Assembly (NCBI RefSeq): GCF_019093865.1
Contig: NZ_JABJXD010000002.1
Span: 124,001-188,000, forward strand
DNA: 64,000 nt
From: Lentibacillus saliphilus
Lineage (GTDB): Bacteria > Bacillota > Bacilli > Bacillales > Amphibacillaceae
Direction of reading: 5' to 3'
In this document: in pieces, positions 47,688-56,237 of the stretch
Position numbering within the stretch: the stretch's first letter is position 1
How the letters are laid out: each line of letters opens with the position of its first letter
The notes under the pieces: generated by a model
What the model was told of the DNA's origin: nothing
What the model saw: only the letters and a program-made list of their open reading frames with translations
The model's database searches: none
Position numbers and translations under genes: made by a program

Positions 47688-48758
47688 ATGCTTGACCGTT
47701 TACAATCATTGCAAGATCGTTATCATAAATTAAATGAATTACTAAGTGATCCTGAGGTCATCAGCGACACGACTAAACTACGGGAATATTCAAAGGAACA
47801 GTCTGACCTAGAAGATGTGGTCCAGGCGTATAGTGAATATAAAGATGTGACGTCTGAGCTTAAAGATGCAAAAGTGATGCTTGAAGATACGCTCGATGAT
47901 GACATGGTAGACATGGTAAAAGAGGAAATTTCTGAGCTTTCAAAGAGGCAGGTAGAGCTTGAAGAACAAATGAAGCTGTTGCTGCTTCCAAAAGATCCAA
48001 ATGACGATAAGAACGTTATTATGGAAATTCGTGGTGCTGCGGGTGGCGATGAAGCCGCTTTATTTGCAGGTGACTTATATCGTATGTACAGCCGCTATGC
48101 TGAGAATCGTCGTTGGAAGATCGATGTACTAGAAACCCATTCGACTGGTGTCGGCGGCTACAAAGAAATCATCTTTATGATTAACGGTAAAGGCGCGTAT
48201 TCTCAGTTGAAGTATGAAAATGGTGCGCACCGTGTACAGCGCGTTCCTGAGACAGAATCAGGTGGTCGAATTCATACATCAACCGCGACTGTTGCTGTAT
48301 TACCGGAGACGGAAGATGTTGAAGTCGATATTCATGAAAAAGATATTCGTGTCGACACATTTGCATCTAGTGGTCCGGGGGGACAGAGCGTTAACACGAC
48401 AATGTCCGCCGTTCGACTTACACACGAGCCAACAGGTGTTGTCGTTTCGATTCAAGACGAAAAATCACAAATTAAAAACAAAGAAAAAGCAATGAAGGTG
48501 CTCCGGGCAAGAATTTATGATATGTATCAACGGGAGGCACAGGCAGAATACGATGAAACGCGGAAATCAGCCGTCGGTACAGGTGACCGGTCAGAGCGTA
48601 TTCGTACGTATAACTTCCCACAAAACCGTGTGACAGATCATAGAATCGGCTTAACGATTCAAAAGCTCGACCAAATTTTAGAAGGTAAGCTTGACGACGT
48701 TATTGATGCGCTGCTCCTTGAAGAGCAAACGAAAAAGCTTGAACAAATTGGTGAATAA
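47688..48758 (+). CDS. prfA: Peptide chain release factor 1
   Basis: A 356-residue release factor that reads UAA and UAG stop codons. The catalytic GGQ is in [10 protein letters not shown] (~228-237). ATG 47688 follows AGAGGTGA with 6-nt spacing; an in-frame GTG at 47679 lies within that signal. Its stop TAA shares its last base with the ATG of prmC, whose product methylates this GGQ glutamine: a tight functional pair. Confidence 0.97.
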   Translation: MLDRLQSLQDRYHKLNELLSDPEVISDTTKLREYSKEQSDLEDVVQAYSEYKDVTSELKDAKVMLEDTLDDDMVDMVKEEISELSKRQVELEEQMKLLLLPKDPNDDKNVIMEIRGAAGGDEAALFAGDLYRMYSRYAENRRWKIDVLETHSTGVGGYKEIIFMINGKGAYSQLKYENGAHRVQRVPETESGGRIHTSTATVAVLPETEDVEVDIHEKDIRVDTFASSGPGGQSVNTTMSAVRLTHEPTGVVVSIQDEKSQIKNKEKAMKVLRARIYDMYQREAQAEYDETRKSAVGTGDRSERIRTYNFPQNRVTDHRIGLTIQKLDQILEGKLDDVIDALLLEEQTKKLEQIGE

Positions 48759-49627
48759 TGATGACATCTTCAAATAAACAATATGAAGTCCTTCAACGGG
48801 CTTCTCTTTTTTTACAACAGCATAACCGTGAAGAAGCTGTGGCAACAATTCTGTTAAACCACCATCTTGGTGTGTCTAGAAGTGCATTTTACACGATGAT
48901 GCGTGAGGACGTTTCTGAAGAGATCGTGCGAGCTTTTTGGGATGATGTAATTGCCCATGCGGAATTGGGTGTTCCTGTCCAGCATTTAATGGGATATGCG
49001 AACTTCTATGGACGTGATTTTTCAGTGAGTTCGGATGTGCTCATCCCTCGTCCAGAAACAGAAGAATTAGTTCAGCACGTCATTCAATCCGTTGAACGAA
49101 ACGTGGTCAACGAACCAGTGACAATTATTGATGTAGGGACTGGGAGTGGCATCATTGCGATTACACTTGCTTTGGAATTAAAACATGCCATTGTGCATGC
49201 AACCGATATTTCGAAGGAAGCGCTCCAAGTTGCCAAGCTTAATGCGGAACAACTTGGTGCCGATGTGATGTTCCACGAAGGCCATTTTTTGGAGCCAATT
49301 ATTACAGCATCCGTTGATCCTGATATCATTGTGTCGAACCCACCGTATATTGCTCATTCTGAAAAACAATCACTTGCTGACACGGTGAAACATTTTGATC
49401 CACACTTAGCCTTGTTTGCTGATCATGATGGGCTCGCTGCTTATGAGATGATCATCGACCAAGCACAACACCATTTGAGCTCAGTTCATAGCCTTGCTTT
49501 TGAAATTGGACACGATCAAGCGATTCCTGTAACAGCTTTGCTTAAAGACGCTTATCCACATGCTCGTGTTGATACAGTAAAAGATATTAACGGTAAGGAC
49601 CGTATGATATTTGCTTGTCAACAATAA
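48758..49627 (+). CDS. prmC: Release factor glutamine methyltransferase PrmC
   Basis: A 289-residue SAM-dependent methyltransferase acting on the GGQ glutamine of release factors. The N-terminal helical domain covers ~1-85. SAM motif IIDVGTGSGIIAITLAL (~123-139) and catalytic NPPY in IVSNPPYIAHS (~189-199) are intact. ATG 48758 overlaps the prfA stop; GGTGA lies 6 nt before it. A second ATG follows directly. Confidence 0.95.
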   Translation: MMTSSNKQYEVLQRASLFLQQHNREEAVATILLNHHLGVSRSAFYTMMREDVSEEIVRAFWDDVIAHAELGVPVQHLMGYANFYGRDFSVSSDVLIPRPETEELVQHVIQSVERNVVNEPVTIIDVGTGSGIIAITLALELKHAIVHATDISKEALQVAKLNAEQLGADVMFHEGHFLEPIITASVDPDIIVSNPPYIAHSEKQSLADTVKHFDPHLALFADHDGLAAYEMIIDQAQHHLSSVHSLAFEIGHDQAIPVTALLKDAYPHARVDTVKDINGKDRMIFACQQ

Positions 49628-49676
49628 ACCCAACGGAAGTGACACCGTCGTTTGTCCACTTCCGACGGGTTTTTTG
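49627..49676 (+). terminator. Terminator of prfA-prmC
   Basis: AACCC-aa-CGGAAGTG pairs with CACTTCCG-ac-GGGTT, then TTTTT. Confidence 0.85.
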
Positions 49677-49680
49677 TTAG

Positions 49681-49830
49681 AAGCCTTAACTCAGCCAAAC
49701 GCATAAATCACAATTCAGCCGTATAAAATGTAAAAGCAACGCATAACCCTTCATCCAGCCGCATATATTGAAAAAACGCCCCATAAACGTCACTTCGCAC
49801 GCATAAATCGCCAAACGCCCGCATAAGGTG
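49681..49830. repeat. Degenerate tandem array, 20-nt period
   Basis: GCATA or a one-base variant occurs at 49701, 49721, 49741, 49761, 49781, 49801 and 49821, exactly 20 nt apart. The unit is GCATAA followed by ~10 variable bases and ending in -GCC, -CGCC or -CAC. A vaguer unit precedes at 49681. The period is not a multiple of 3, so it is not a coding repeat. It starts 4 bases after the prmC terminator. Compare the 21-nt array at 18802, also just past a terminator. Confidence 0.85.
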
Positions 49831-49918
49831 TTTACGTTTATCCGTTTGATTTGATTCTCTTCAATACTAAAAAAATGAACCTTTGAAACAGCCATCTATC
49901 TATCAATCTTAAATAAAA

Positions 49919-50011
49919 GTATCCACAATTAATGAAAGTCTTTTGAGATATAAACAAGATTATTGAGATTCATAGTTTAAAAGCGTTCTCTCCTGCCCAT
50001 ACTGTGGATAA
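49919..50011. promoter_or_regulatory. DnaA boxes upstream of spoIIR
   Basis: GTATCCACA (49919-49927, one mismatch to TTATNCACA) and TGTGGATAA (50003-50011, perfect on the minus strand). The second touches the end of the spoIIR -10 element. They lie 1.2 kb before the larger box cluster at 51204. Confidence 0.5.
49975..50003 (+). promoter_or_regulatory. Candidate sigma-F promoter of spoIIR
   Basis: GTTTA (49975-49979), 15-nt spacer, GCCCATACT (49995-50003). This fits GYWTA-N15-GGNNANANT with one deviation in the GG. spoIIR is a known sigma-F gene in B. subtilis, transcribed only in the forespore. Confidence 0.6.
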
Positions 50012-50036
50012 CACAAAGATAAAAGAGGGATGAGAG

Positions 50037-50684
50037 ATGAAAAAGCTTATGTTTATTGTTATGATGACTGTTATTTTAATTTTTTCATTACCGAATACAG
50101 GTGTGAGTCAGGATGCATCCTCAGCATATGATTATGAAGTCATCCCTGATGATGCCATTCGTCTTCGCATCCTGGCGAATAGTGATCAGGATGCCGATCA
50201 ACAATTGAAGCATGAAATACGTGATGCTGTGAACGCACAAATTACGGAGTGGGTTGAGGAAATGACAGATATTGATGCAGCTCGCAGGTTGATTGAATCA
50301 AAAATTCCTGTCATTAAAGAGACAGTTGAACGTGTGTTAGCTGAAAATGGATCTGATCAAGATCATACAGTTGAGTACGGCAGCAATGTGACCTTTCCGG
50401 TTAAATTGTACGGCTCTTTCTTATATCCAGCTGGTGAATATGAAGCGGTTTTAATTACACTTGGAGATGGTCAAGGTAGTAATTGGTGGTGTGTATTATT
50501 CCCACCTCTTTGTTTTCTCGATTTTTCCAATGGAACGAGCACTGCTGAGAATGATGAAGCCGAGCAACAGGAAGACTTAACAGCAGAATCAGAAGACATT
50601 AGCGATGCATCAGATGAAGAAGACGATGAAGAAGGTGGCTTTAAAATTAAATTTTTTCTATTTGATTGGCTCGGATTGTCATAG
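50037..50684 (+). CDS. spoIIR: Stage II sporulation protein R
   Basis: A 215-residue secreted signalling protein with an N-terminal signal peptide (~1-24, MKKLMFIVMMTVILIFSLPN). The conserved domain (~38-165) runs from DDAIRLRILANSDQDADQQL to GSFLYPAGEYEAVLITLGDG and NWWCVLFPPLCFLDFS. It is sent from the forespore to trigger SpoIIGA processing of pro-sigma-E in the mother cell. The tail (~170-200) is a strongly acidic insert before a hydrophobic end. AGAGGGATGAG precedes the ATG. Confidence 0.93.
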   Translation: MKKLMFIVMMTVILIFSLPNTGVSQDASSAYDYEVIPDDAIRLRILANSDQDADQQLKHEIRDAVNAQITEWVEEMTDIDAARRLIESKIPVIKETVERVLAENGSDQDHTVEYGSNVTFPVKLYGSFLYPAGEYEAVLITLGDGQGSNWWCVLFPPLCFLDFSNGTSTAENDEAEQQEDLTAESEDISDASDEEDDEEGGFKIKFFLFDWLGLS

Positions 50685-50788
50685 ATTCTCTCCCTTAAGC
50701 ATAGATTAGTAGAAAGGTGCAATTAAGCACCCATCTTCAGGTGCACGGGCGTGTAATCGGAGATGTACGTCTAGAAAAGGTGGAATCA

Positions 50789-51190
50789 ATGGAAATTATA
50801 CGAGCTAAAGAAGTAGAAGAGGCTAAAATTGAAACGTTATTAAACTTAAATCAAGCATTGGATAAAGACTTGTTGATAGAATGTGGATATGTTGTGAATA
50901 TGTCCGGAAAAATCGCTGGCTGCTTTGTCCTCGATCCAATTGACACACAAGAATATTGGTTAAGGCATCTTTACTTAAAACCTGATGCAGCCTATGCGGT
51001 CATAGTGTTGTTGGAAACAGCTATTACGTTAGCGCGTCAAAACGACGCGGCAGTCATTTATGTGAATAGCCACCAATCAACAGTTAATACGTTACTAGAG
51101 GCGCTGCATTTTAAGCGTTCCCATATGGTACCTCAAATTACTTCTGAAGAAGCAACAGCAGGTATTTGGTGGACGTATCACGTTTCATAG
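50789..51190 (+). CDS. ywlB: GNAT-fold acetyltransferase-like protein, YwlB position
   Basis: A 133-residue protein starting MEIIRAKEVEEAKIETLLNL. Predicted beta-alpha pattern with LRHLYLKPDAAYAVIVLLET (~71-90) and a final YVNSHQSTVNTLLEALHFKR stretch fits a GNAT acetyltransferase, but the acetyl-CoA P-loop is degenerate, so catalysis is doubtful. ATG 50789 follows AAGGTGG. It lies between spoIIR and ywlC, the place of ywlB in B. subtilis; the symbol rests mainly on position. Confidence 0.6.
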   Translation: MEIIRAKEVEEAKIETLLNLNQALDKDLLIECGYVVNMSGKIAGCFVLDPIDTQEYWLRHLYLKPDAAYAVIVLLETAITLARQNDAAVIYVNSHQSTVNTLLEALHFKRSHMVPQITSEEATAGIWWTYHVS

Positions 51191-51203
51191 TCTGCATTTA
51201 AAA

Positions 51204-51343
51204 TTATACACATTATCCACAGGTACCTGTTGATATCCTGTATAAAAAGTGTGTAAAAACCCATTCATTTGTGCATAAGTTTAATATTTTATTTAAAGAG
51301 TATTGTTGTATAAGGATATTTTCCTGTGGACACATGTGGATTG
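51204..51343. promoter_or_regulatory. DnaA-box cluster upstream of ywlC
   Basis: TTATACACA (51204-51212) and TTATCCACA (51213-51221) are two consensus boxes back to back. TGTGTAAAA (51250-51258, one mismatch) and TGTGCATAA (51270-51278, perfect) point the other way. TGTGGACAC (51325) and TGTGGATTG (51335) are weaker. The ywlC region is one of the known DnaA-box clusters that bind and titrate DnaA in B. subtilis, so location and content agree. The rest of the gap to 51583 holds no gene. Confidence 0.8.
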
Positions 51344-51583
51344 TTTTTTTGAACAATCACATGTTTTTTTGTGTGCTAATTGCTTCTCAATGCGTAAAAA
51401 AAATCGTTCGTTTTCATATGAGAAATGATTGGTATATAATGAGTGAAGCTTGATTTTCCCGATAAAGCGTCACTTTAAAGGATAAATAAACATGTGTGAC
51501 GTGTCCTTTTACAATAGTTAAATGCGTATTGGCGATTAACAGATAGAATATGTATCACATTAAGTTAGAAAGGCTGAAGCAAG

Positions 51584-52678
51584 ATGAAGCAAACAAAAAG
51601 ATGGATTGTGACACCAGTTCAACCACAATCATATAAAGAAAATGATCAAACCGATATAACAAAAGAGTTAAGCACGACGACGATGTCTAAACAAATGATA
51701 CAAGAAGCAGCAACAATGCTTCGAGCTGGCTTTACGGTTGCATTTCCGACAGAGACAGTATACGGTCTCGGTGCTGATGCGACGAATGAAACGGCAGTTA
51801 ACCGTATTTTTGAAGCGAAGGGTCGCCCGGCTGATAATCCCCTCATTGCTCACGTTGCGACAAAGGAACAATTAATGCGCCTTGTAGAGCCGTTGACGCC
51901 TTTAGCACAACTCATGATTGACACGTTCGCTCCAGGGCCGATTACGTTTGTGCTTAAAAGTAACGGGACTTGTGCGACGAATGTGACGGCAGGACTCCAA
52001 ACAATTGGTGTTCGTCTCCCTGAACATCCAATAGCCCATGAGCTGCTCCAAGCATGTGATGTTCCAATAGCCGCTCCAAGTGCAAATACGTCAGGGAAAC
52101 CGAGTCCAACGGCTGCAGATCATGTTTGGACAGATCTAAATGGTCGGATAGACGGTCTGTTAGACGGCGGCACAACAGGAATCGGTTTAGAATCAACGGT
52201 CGTGGACTGCACAGAAGACATTCCGATTATACTCCGGCCCGGCGCAGTAACGCGTGAACAAATTGAAGCTGTAGTTGGTCATGTTATGATTGATCCGGCA
52301 TTGCTACGGTCTGATTCAAAACCGAAAGCCCCTGGTATGAAATATACCCATTATGCGCCAGATGTACCGCTTTGGCTTGTCGAAGGGTCGGTGAAAGCCA
52401 TCCAAGACAGTATTAATGAGGCCCGTTTAGTGGGGAAAAAAGTCGGGTTGTTGGCCTGTGATGAAACAGTCCAAATGGTTGAAGCGGATCGCGTTTATCC
52501 ACTTGGGACAAATATTCAAGAAGTCGCTGCACATTTATATGACGGACTAAGAGATTTTAAAAGAAGCGACGTTGATTTGATCCTCTGTGAAACCTTTTCT
52601 GAAGAAGGGCTCGGAGGTGCTGTTATGAATCGGCTCCGTAAAGCAGCGCAACGCGTCATTAATAGCGCAACAGAGTAG
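51584..52678 (+). CDS. ywlC: Threonylcarbamoyl-AMP synthase (Sua5/YwlC type)
   Basis: A 364-residue Sua5-type protein that makes threonylcarbamoyl-AMP for the t6A37 modification of ANN-decoding tRNAs. The YrdC-like catalytic domain (~40-225) has VAFPTETVYGLGADAT, KGRPADNPLIAHV and PSANTSGKPSPTAADHV; the Sua5 C-terminal domain (~255-364) starts KAPGMKYTHYAPDVPLWLVE. It is slightly longer than B. subtilis YwlC owing to an N-terminal extension before ~30. GAAAGGCTG precedes the ATG. Confidence 0.93.
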   Translation: MKQTKRWIVTPVQPQSYKENDQTDITKELSTTTMSKQMIQEAATMLRAGFTVAFPTETVYGLGADATNETAVNRIFEAKGRPADNPLIAHVATKEQLMRLVEPLTPLAQLMIDTFAPGPITFVLKSNGTCATNVTAGLQTIGVRLPEHPIAHELLQACDVPIAAPSANTSGKPSPTAADHVWTDLNGRIDGLLDGGTTGIGLESTVVDCTEDIPIILRPGAVTREQIEAVVGHVMIDPALLRSDSKPKAPGMKYTHYAPDVPLWLVEGSVKAIQDSINEARLVGKKVGLLACDETVQMVEADRVYPLGTNIQEVAAHLYDGLRDFKRSDVDLILCETFSEEGLGGAVMNRLRKAAQRVINSATE

Positions 52679-52811
52679 CTGGTTTATTAATAAGCTGGTC
52701 GTTAATCGCTTTAATGCCATCATTTTAATACCTGATATCATATATGCTCTTTTATGGCCATAGTGGCGTTTACATCACCACGCCTTTTAAATGTTCCCCG
52801 TCATATCCTGT

Positions 52812-52850
52812 CTTGGACATGCATAGAATGAACTAGCTTGTCCAAGGGGG
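52812..52850 (+). promoter_or_regulatory. Hairpin touching the mntP ribosome-binding site
   Basis: CTTGGACA (52812-52819) pairs perfectly with TGTCCAAG (52839-52846). The last three bases of the right arm are the first bases of the Shine-Dalgarno AAGGGGG (52844-52850). Manganese exporters are often riboswitch-controlled (yybP-ykoY), but I cannot recognise that motif in 52679-52857. Confidence 0.5.
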
Positions 52851-52857
52851 CTTTAAG

Positions 52858-53412
52858 ATGATGGTAAACGATGTAGGAGATTTTGTTTCGTTATTATTTA
52901 TGGCTGTTGCACTAGGCATGGATGCATTTTCGGTTAGTTTGGGAATTGGAATGCAACGTCTCCGCTTGAAACGAGTTGCACTCATCAGCTTAACGATCGG
53001 TTTGTTTCATATTTTAATGCCTGCTTTAGGCATTGTCGCTGGACAAATGCTATCGACTAAAATAGATTCAATTGCGACACTTGCAGGTGGACTCTTGCTC
53101 GTTGCCATTGGCGCACAAATGTTTTTTTCAGCATTTAATGCTGAAATGCCAAATTTGATTGCTCCCGTTGGGTTTGGACTTCTAGCGCTTGCCTTTAGTG
53201 TGAGCCTTGATAGTTTTTCTGTCGGGCTTGGCCTTGGGATATCAGGCGTCAAAACCGCTATGGCAATAGCCATGTTTGGTTTTTTTAGCATGCTCCTCAC
53301 GATGATCGGGCTGCTTCTCGGGAGAAAGGTCCGTGGCGTTTTGGGTGTCTATAGTGAGATGCTTGGTGGCAGTATTTTATGTGCATTTGGCTTAAATATC
53401 ATTTTTGGATAA
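52858..53412 (+). CDS. mntP: Manganese efflux pump MntP
   Basis: A 184-residue protein with six predicted membrane helices in two repeats. The Asp-containing signatures of MntP are in each half: ALGMDAFSVSLGIG (~18-31) and SVSLDSFSVGLGLG (~118-131). It exports Mn2+ to prevent toxicity. Two adjacent ATGs (52858, 52861) follow AAGGGGG. It is in the ywlD position between ywlC and ywlE. Confidence 0.9.
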   Translation: MMVNDVGDFVSLLFMAVALGMDAFSVSLGIGMQRLRLKRVALISLTIGLFHILMPALGIVAGQMLSTKIDSIATLAGGLLLVAIGAQMFFSAFNAEMPNLIAPVGFGLLALAFSVSLDSFSVGLGLGISGVKTAMAIAMFGFFSMLLTMIGLLLGRKVRGVLGVYSEMLGGSILCAFGLNIIFG

Positions 53413-53489
53413 CTATCATGCTTTCGTTTCGAAACACAAATTCCATATTCCAACCGTGCTCAGTATATATACATGAAACGCGTCTAACT

Positions 53490-53625
53490 GAGCTTGGTAC
53501 ATAACTTATAGTTTAACGCAAAGAACGAACAATGCTAAACTTTAGCTCCGAAAAGCGTAGTATATTTCCGGAGCGGTCGCATTCTTCGTTTTTTTATTTG
53601 GTGAAATCTCTTATGTCTCAAGTTC
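53490..53625. repeat. Structured intergenic repeat, copy 5 (136 nt, minimal form)
   Basis: GAGCTTGGTACATAAC-TTATAGTTTAACGCAAAG at the left and its near-complement to TGTCTCAAGTTC at the right: the two arms of copies 1 and 2 joined directly, with the whole central cargo absent. TTTAGCTCCG and CGGAGCGG lie at the turn. It is between mntP and ywlE. The rest of the 53413-53777 gap has no gene. Confidence 0.8.
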
Positions 53626-53777
53626 TATTTTTAATGGTTAAATTTCATAGCATCCATACAATGAAAAAGCGCGTTACATATACTGGTAAACCTAATATTT
53701 CTGTTACGCATATAGCAACTGTGATATATTATAAATAGTATAACGGATGCATTGAATCATACTCTGGAGGACTCACT

Positions 53778-54398
53778 ATGAATATTCTGTTTATATGTAC
53801 TGGAAATACGTGTCGCAGTCCAATGGCAGAAGCGCTTCTTAAAGATAAATACCCAGAAGCATCTGTGCAATCAGCTGGCATTTTTGCTGGCGAAAATGAA
53901 CGAGCAAGCCCATTCGCTCTTCAAGCTTTGGCCAATCGTAATATGGAGCTTAATCATCGTACCCAACCGGTCGATGCCAGCTTGCTAAATTGGGCAGATG
54001 TCGTTTTGACCATGACAACGAGCCATAAGCAAACGTTAATTGTTGAATATCCAGAATACCAGGATATCTTTTATACCCTTAAGGAATACGTTTCAACGTC
54101 CGATGAAGAAGTATGGGCGGAATTGCGTAAACGATATGCCGACCTTGAGGAAAAGCGCGCAATATTTGTTCGCGATCATAAGCATGAGCTCGATTATACC
54201 AAGCTTAATCAAGCATTGCAGGCCCGCTTTAAAGACGATTTAGAACGCATAAAACAACTTGAAACGACATTAATGAGTTATGATATTTCCGATCCATTTG
54301 GTGGCAGTCAAGCTGTCTATGAAAAGACACTTGATGAGCTTGATATGTGCATTACGGCACTCGTAGAAAAATTAAAACATCACAATTTAGATATATAG
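53778..54398 (+). CDS. ywlE: YwlE-type protein-arginine phosphatase with insertion
   Basis: A 206-residue low-molecular-weight phosphatase. The P-loop CTGNTCRS (7-14) has Cys7, Thr11 and Arg13; Thr at this position is the arginine-phosphate-selective residue of YwlE, rather than the Ile of tyrosine phosphatases. The general acid is Asp172 in SDPFGG. B. subtilis YwlE is about 150 residues: here an extra, highly charged, helical segment of ~55 residues (~110-166) stands between the TLKEYV strand and the DPFGG loop. Function would be to reverse McsB arginine phosphorylation. GGAGG precedes the ATG. Confidence 0.85.
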   Translation: MNILFICTGNTCRSPMAEALLKDKYPEASVQSAGIFAGENERASPFALQALANRNMELNHRTQPVDASLLNWADVVLTMTTSHKQTLIVEYPEYQDIFYTLKEYVSTSDEEVWAELRKRYADLEEKRAIFVRDHKHELDYTKLNQALQARFKDDLERIKQLETTLMSYDISDPFGGSQAVYEKTLDELDMCITALVEKLKHHNLDI

Positions 54399-54423
54399 AA
54401 AAAACATTGTGGGGGGACTTTTT

Positions 54424-55713
54424 ATGAGGAAGAAATATCGGGCGGGGCTACGCCTCAAATTAATGATATTTACGACGGTCTTGGCAATTATTACATATTC
54501 AACGAGTGCGGTTTTTATGTACGTCATCTATGATTACGTGTCGGAATATTTGCAGATTTCATTTCAAGTTTACTCATTTTTAGTGTTAGCTGGTGGAATA
54601 TTTTGGTCTGGTTTATTGGCTTATTTGGCAGCACGCTTTATTACGAAACCGCTAGAAAGCTTAGAGCAAGTTGCAACACAAGCTGCAGAAGGCGATTTGA
54701 ATCAAGTTGTTCAAATTCACAAGTCTGACGATGAAATTCGATCGTTAGGAATCGCTTTTGATGCAATGTTGACGAATTTACGGACTATGGTTGATAACAT
54801 AGATAACCATTTTGAGCATACGAATGAAACCGTTGTCCAAATTAAAACCGCTTCGAGTACCGTTTCACAGCATTCACAACAAATTAGTTCTTCGATTGAT
54901 GATATTTCAAGAGGGGCAGAAAGCGCTTCTGAAGCAATACAACAAACCGTGGCTGCTGTTGAGAACACAACAGATTTGGCCGAAGATGTTCAAAGAAAAG
55001 CAAATGAATCAAAAGAAAAGTCTCAGGCGATGCTTCAAACGCTTAATTACAGTAAGAAAGTGGTTAATGAGTTGGTGCAAGGGATTCAAAAGCTGGCACA
55101 TGAACAAGAAGCATCTTTGGCAGATGTTGATCATTTAAGAGAAAATGCCGAGCAGGTAGAATCGATTATTACAATGGTTGGAGATATTGCCGAACAAACA
55201 AACTTACTTGCTTTAAATGCCTCAATTGAAGCTGCAAGAGCTGGGGAACATGGTAAGGGATTTGCTGTAGTTGCTGAGGAAATTCGAAAATTGGCTGATC
55301 AGAGTGCCGGCGCAGTTCAACGCATATCTGATTTAATATTAGCCATACAGCAGGATGTGCATCAAGTTGTTGGCAAAATCAACAATCATGTATCGTATGC
55401 TAAACGAGAAGTTGAAAATGGAGAAGGCACAAATAAAACGATCGAGAGTATGTCGGATTCGGTACAAGAGGTTGCGAGTGACATCGACCTTATTACAGAT
55501 TTGCTAGATCGTCAATTAGAGTCTATTCAAATGACAGCATCGCAATCGCAGGAGGTCGCTGCTGTAGCTGAAGAAACATCTGCAGGAGCAGAAGAAGTAA
55601 ACGCTGCTGTACATGAACAGTCAAGTACAATTGAAACGGTTGACAGACTAGCCCATGAACTTGAGCAACAAGCTCACAAATTGAATAAGCAAATTAGTGT
55701 GTTTAAAGTATAA
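54424..55713 (+). CDS. Methyl-accepting chemotaxis protein without extracytoplasmic sensor domain
   Basis: A 429-residue chemoreceptor. Two membrane helices (~13-34 and ~42-65) are separated by only a few residues, so there is no outside ligand domain. HAMP ~65-120. The signalling domain (~140-429) contains the hairpin tip [22 protein letters not shown]-type sequence (~253-275) that contacts CheA and CheW. It might sense membrane state or an internal signal. GGGGGG precedes ATG 54424. It lies 25 bases after ywlE and 48 before rpiB, where B. subtilis has nothing between. Confidence 0.9.
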   Translation: MRKKYRAGLRLKLMIFTTVLAIITYSTSAVFMYVIYDYVSEYLQISFQVYSFLVLAGGIFWSGLLAYLAARFITKPLESLEQVATQAAEGDLNQVVQIHKSDDEIRSLGIAFDAMLTNLRTMVDNIDNHFEHTNETVVQIKTASSTVSQHSQQISSSIDDISRGAESASEAIQQTVAAVENTTDLAEDVQRKANESKEKSQAMLQTLNYSKKVVNELVQGIQKLAHEQEASLADVDHLRENAEQVESIITMVGDIAEQTNLLALNASIEAARAGEHGKGFAVVAEEIRKLADQSAGAVQRISDLILAIQQDVHQVVGKINNHVSYAKREVENGEGTNKTIESMSDSVQEVASDIDLITDLLDRQLESIQMTASQSQEVAAVAEETSAGAEEVNAAVHEQSSTIETVDRLAHELEQQAHKLNKQISVFKV

Positions 55714-55761
55714 TATAAAGACCATCATGATGATAGACGAAAACAAAAGGAGCGGATTGCT

Positions 55762-56202
55762 ATGAAAGTTATCTTAACGTCTGATCACGCTGGCGTTACG
55801 ATTCGTAATGAAGTGATTAAGTTGCTTGAAGAAATGGATATTGCCTATGAGGATACCGGCTGTGACTGCAGTACATCAGTTGATTATCCAGATTATGCAT
55901 TCCCGGCTGCTGAACGTGTCGCATCTGGAGAGTTTGATCGCGGTATTTTTATTTGTGGCACGGGCATCGGCATGTCTATTTCTGCGAACAAAGTCAAAGG
56001 TATTCGTTGTGCACTAACACATGATGTATTTAGTGCTAAAGCAACACGTCAGCACAACAACTCAAATGTTTTAGCGATGGGTGAACGCGTTATAGGTCCA
56101 AGCCTTGCTAGAGAAATTACCAAAGTATGGCTTGAAACCGAGTTTGAAGGAGGACGCCATCAAAATCGCGTCGGTAAAATTGATGCATATGAAAACAAGT
56201 AA
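55762..56202 (+). CDS. rpiB: Ribose-5-phosphate isomerase B
   Basis: A 146-residue RpiB/LacAB-family isomerase (YwlF). SDHAGV at the N-terminus and CGTGIGMSISANK (~72-84, with the catalytic Cys) are the family motifs; HQNRVGKI is near the C-terminus. It interconverts ribose 5-phosphate and ribulose 5-phosphate. AAGGAG precedes the ATG. Confidence 0.93.
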   Translation: MKVILTSDHAGVTIRNEVIKLLEEMDIAYEDTGCDCSTSVDYPDYAFPAAERVASGEFDRGIFICGTGIGMSISANKVKGIRCALTHDVFSAKATRQHNNSNVLAMGERVIGPSLAREITKVWLETEFEGGRHQNRVGKIDAYENK

Positions 56203-56237
56203 TTTGGAGCTTTTATCTATAAAAGGGGGACATTCAG

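Noticed and set aside
49681-49830. CRISPR array
   Set aside because: The conserved part is only about 6 nt and the total period is 20 nt; CRISPR repeats are 24-48 nt with spacers of similar size. The same reasoning excludes the 21-nt array at 18802. No cas genes are in the window.
51271-51453. 60-codon open frame between ywlB and ywlC
   Set aside because: It runs through the DnaA-box cluster, has an odd Cys/Phe/His-rich composition and no ribosome site.
52679-52857. yybP-ykoY manganese riboswitch before mntP
   Set aside because: I could not trace the conserved loops of that aptamer by eye; only a local hairpin at the ribosome site is supported.
53532-53738. 68-codon open frame between mntP and ywlE
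   Set aside because: Its first half is the right arm of repeat copy 5; no ribosome site and no protein-like composition.
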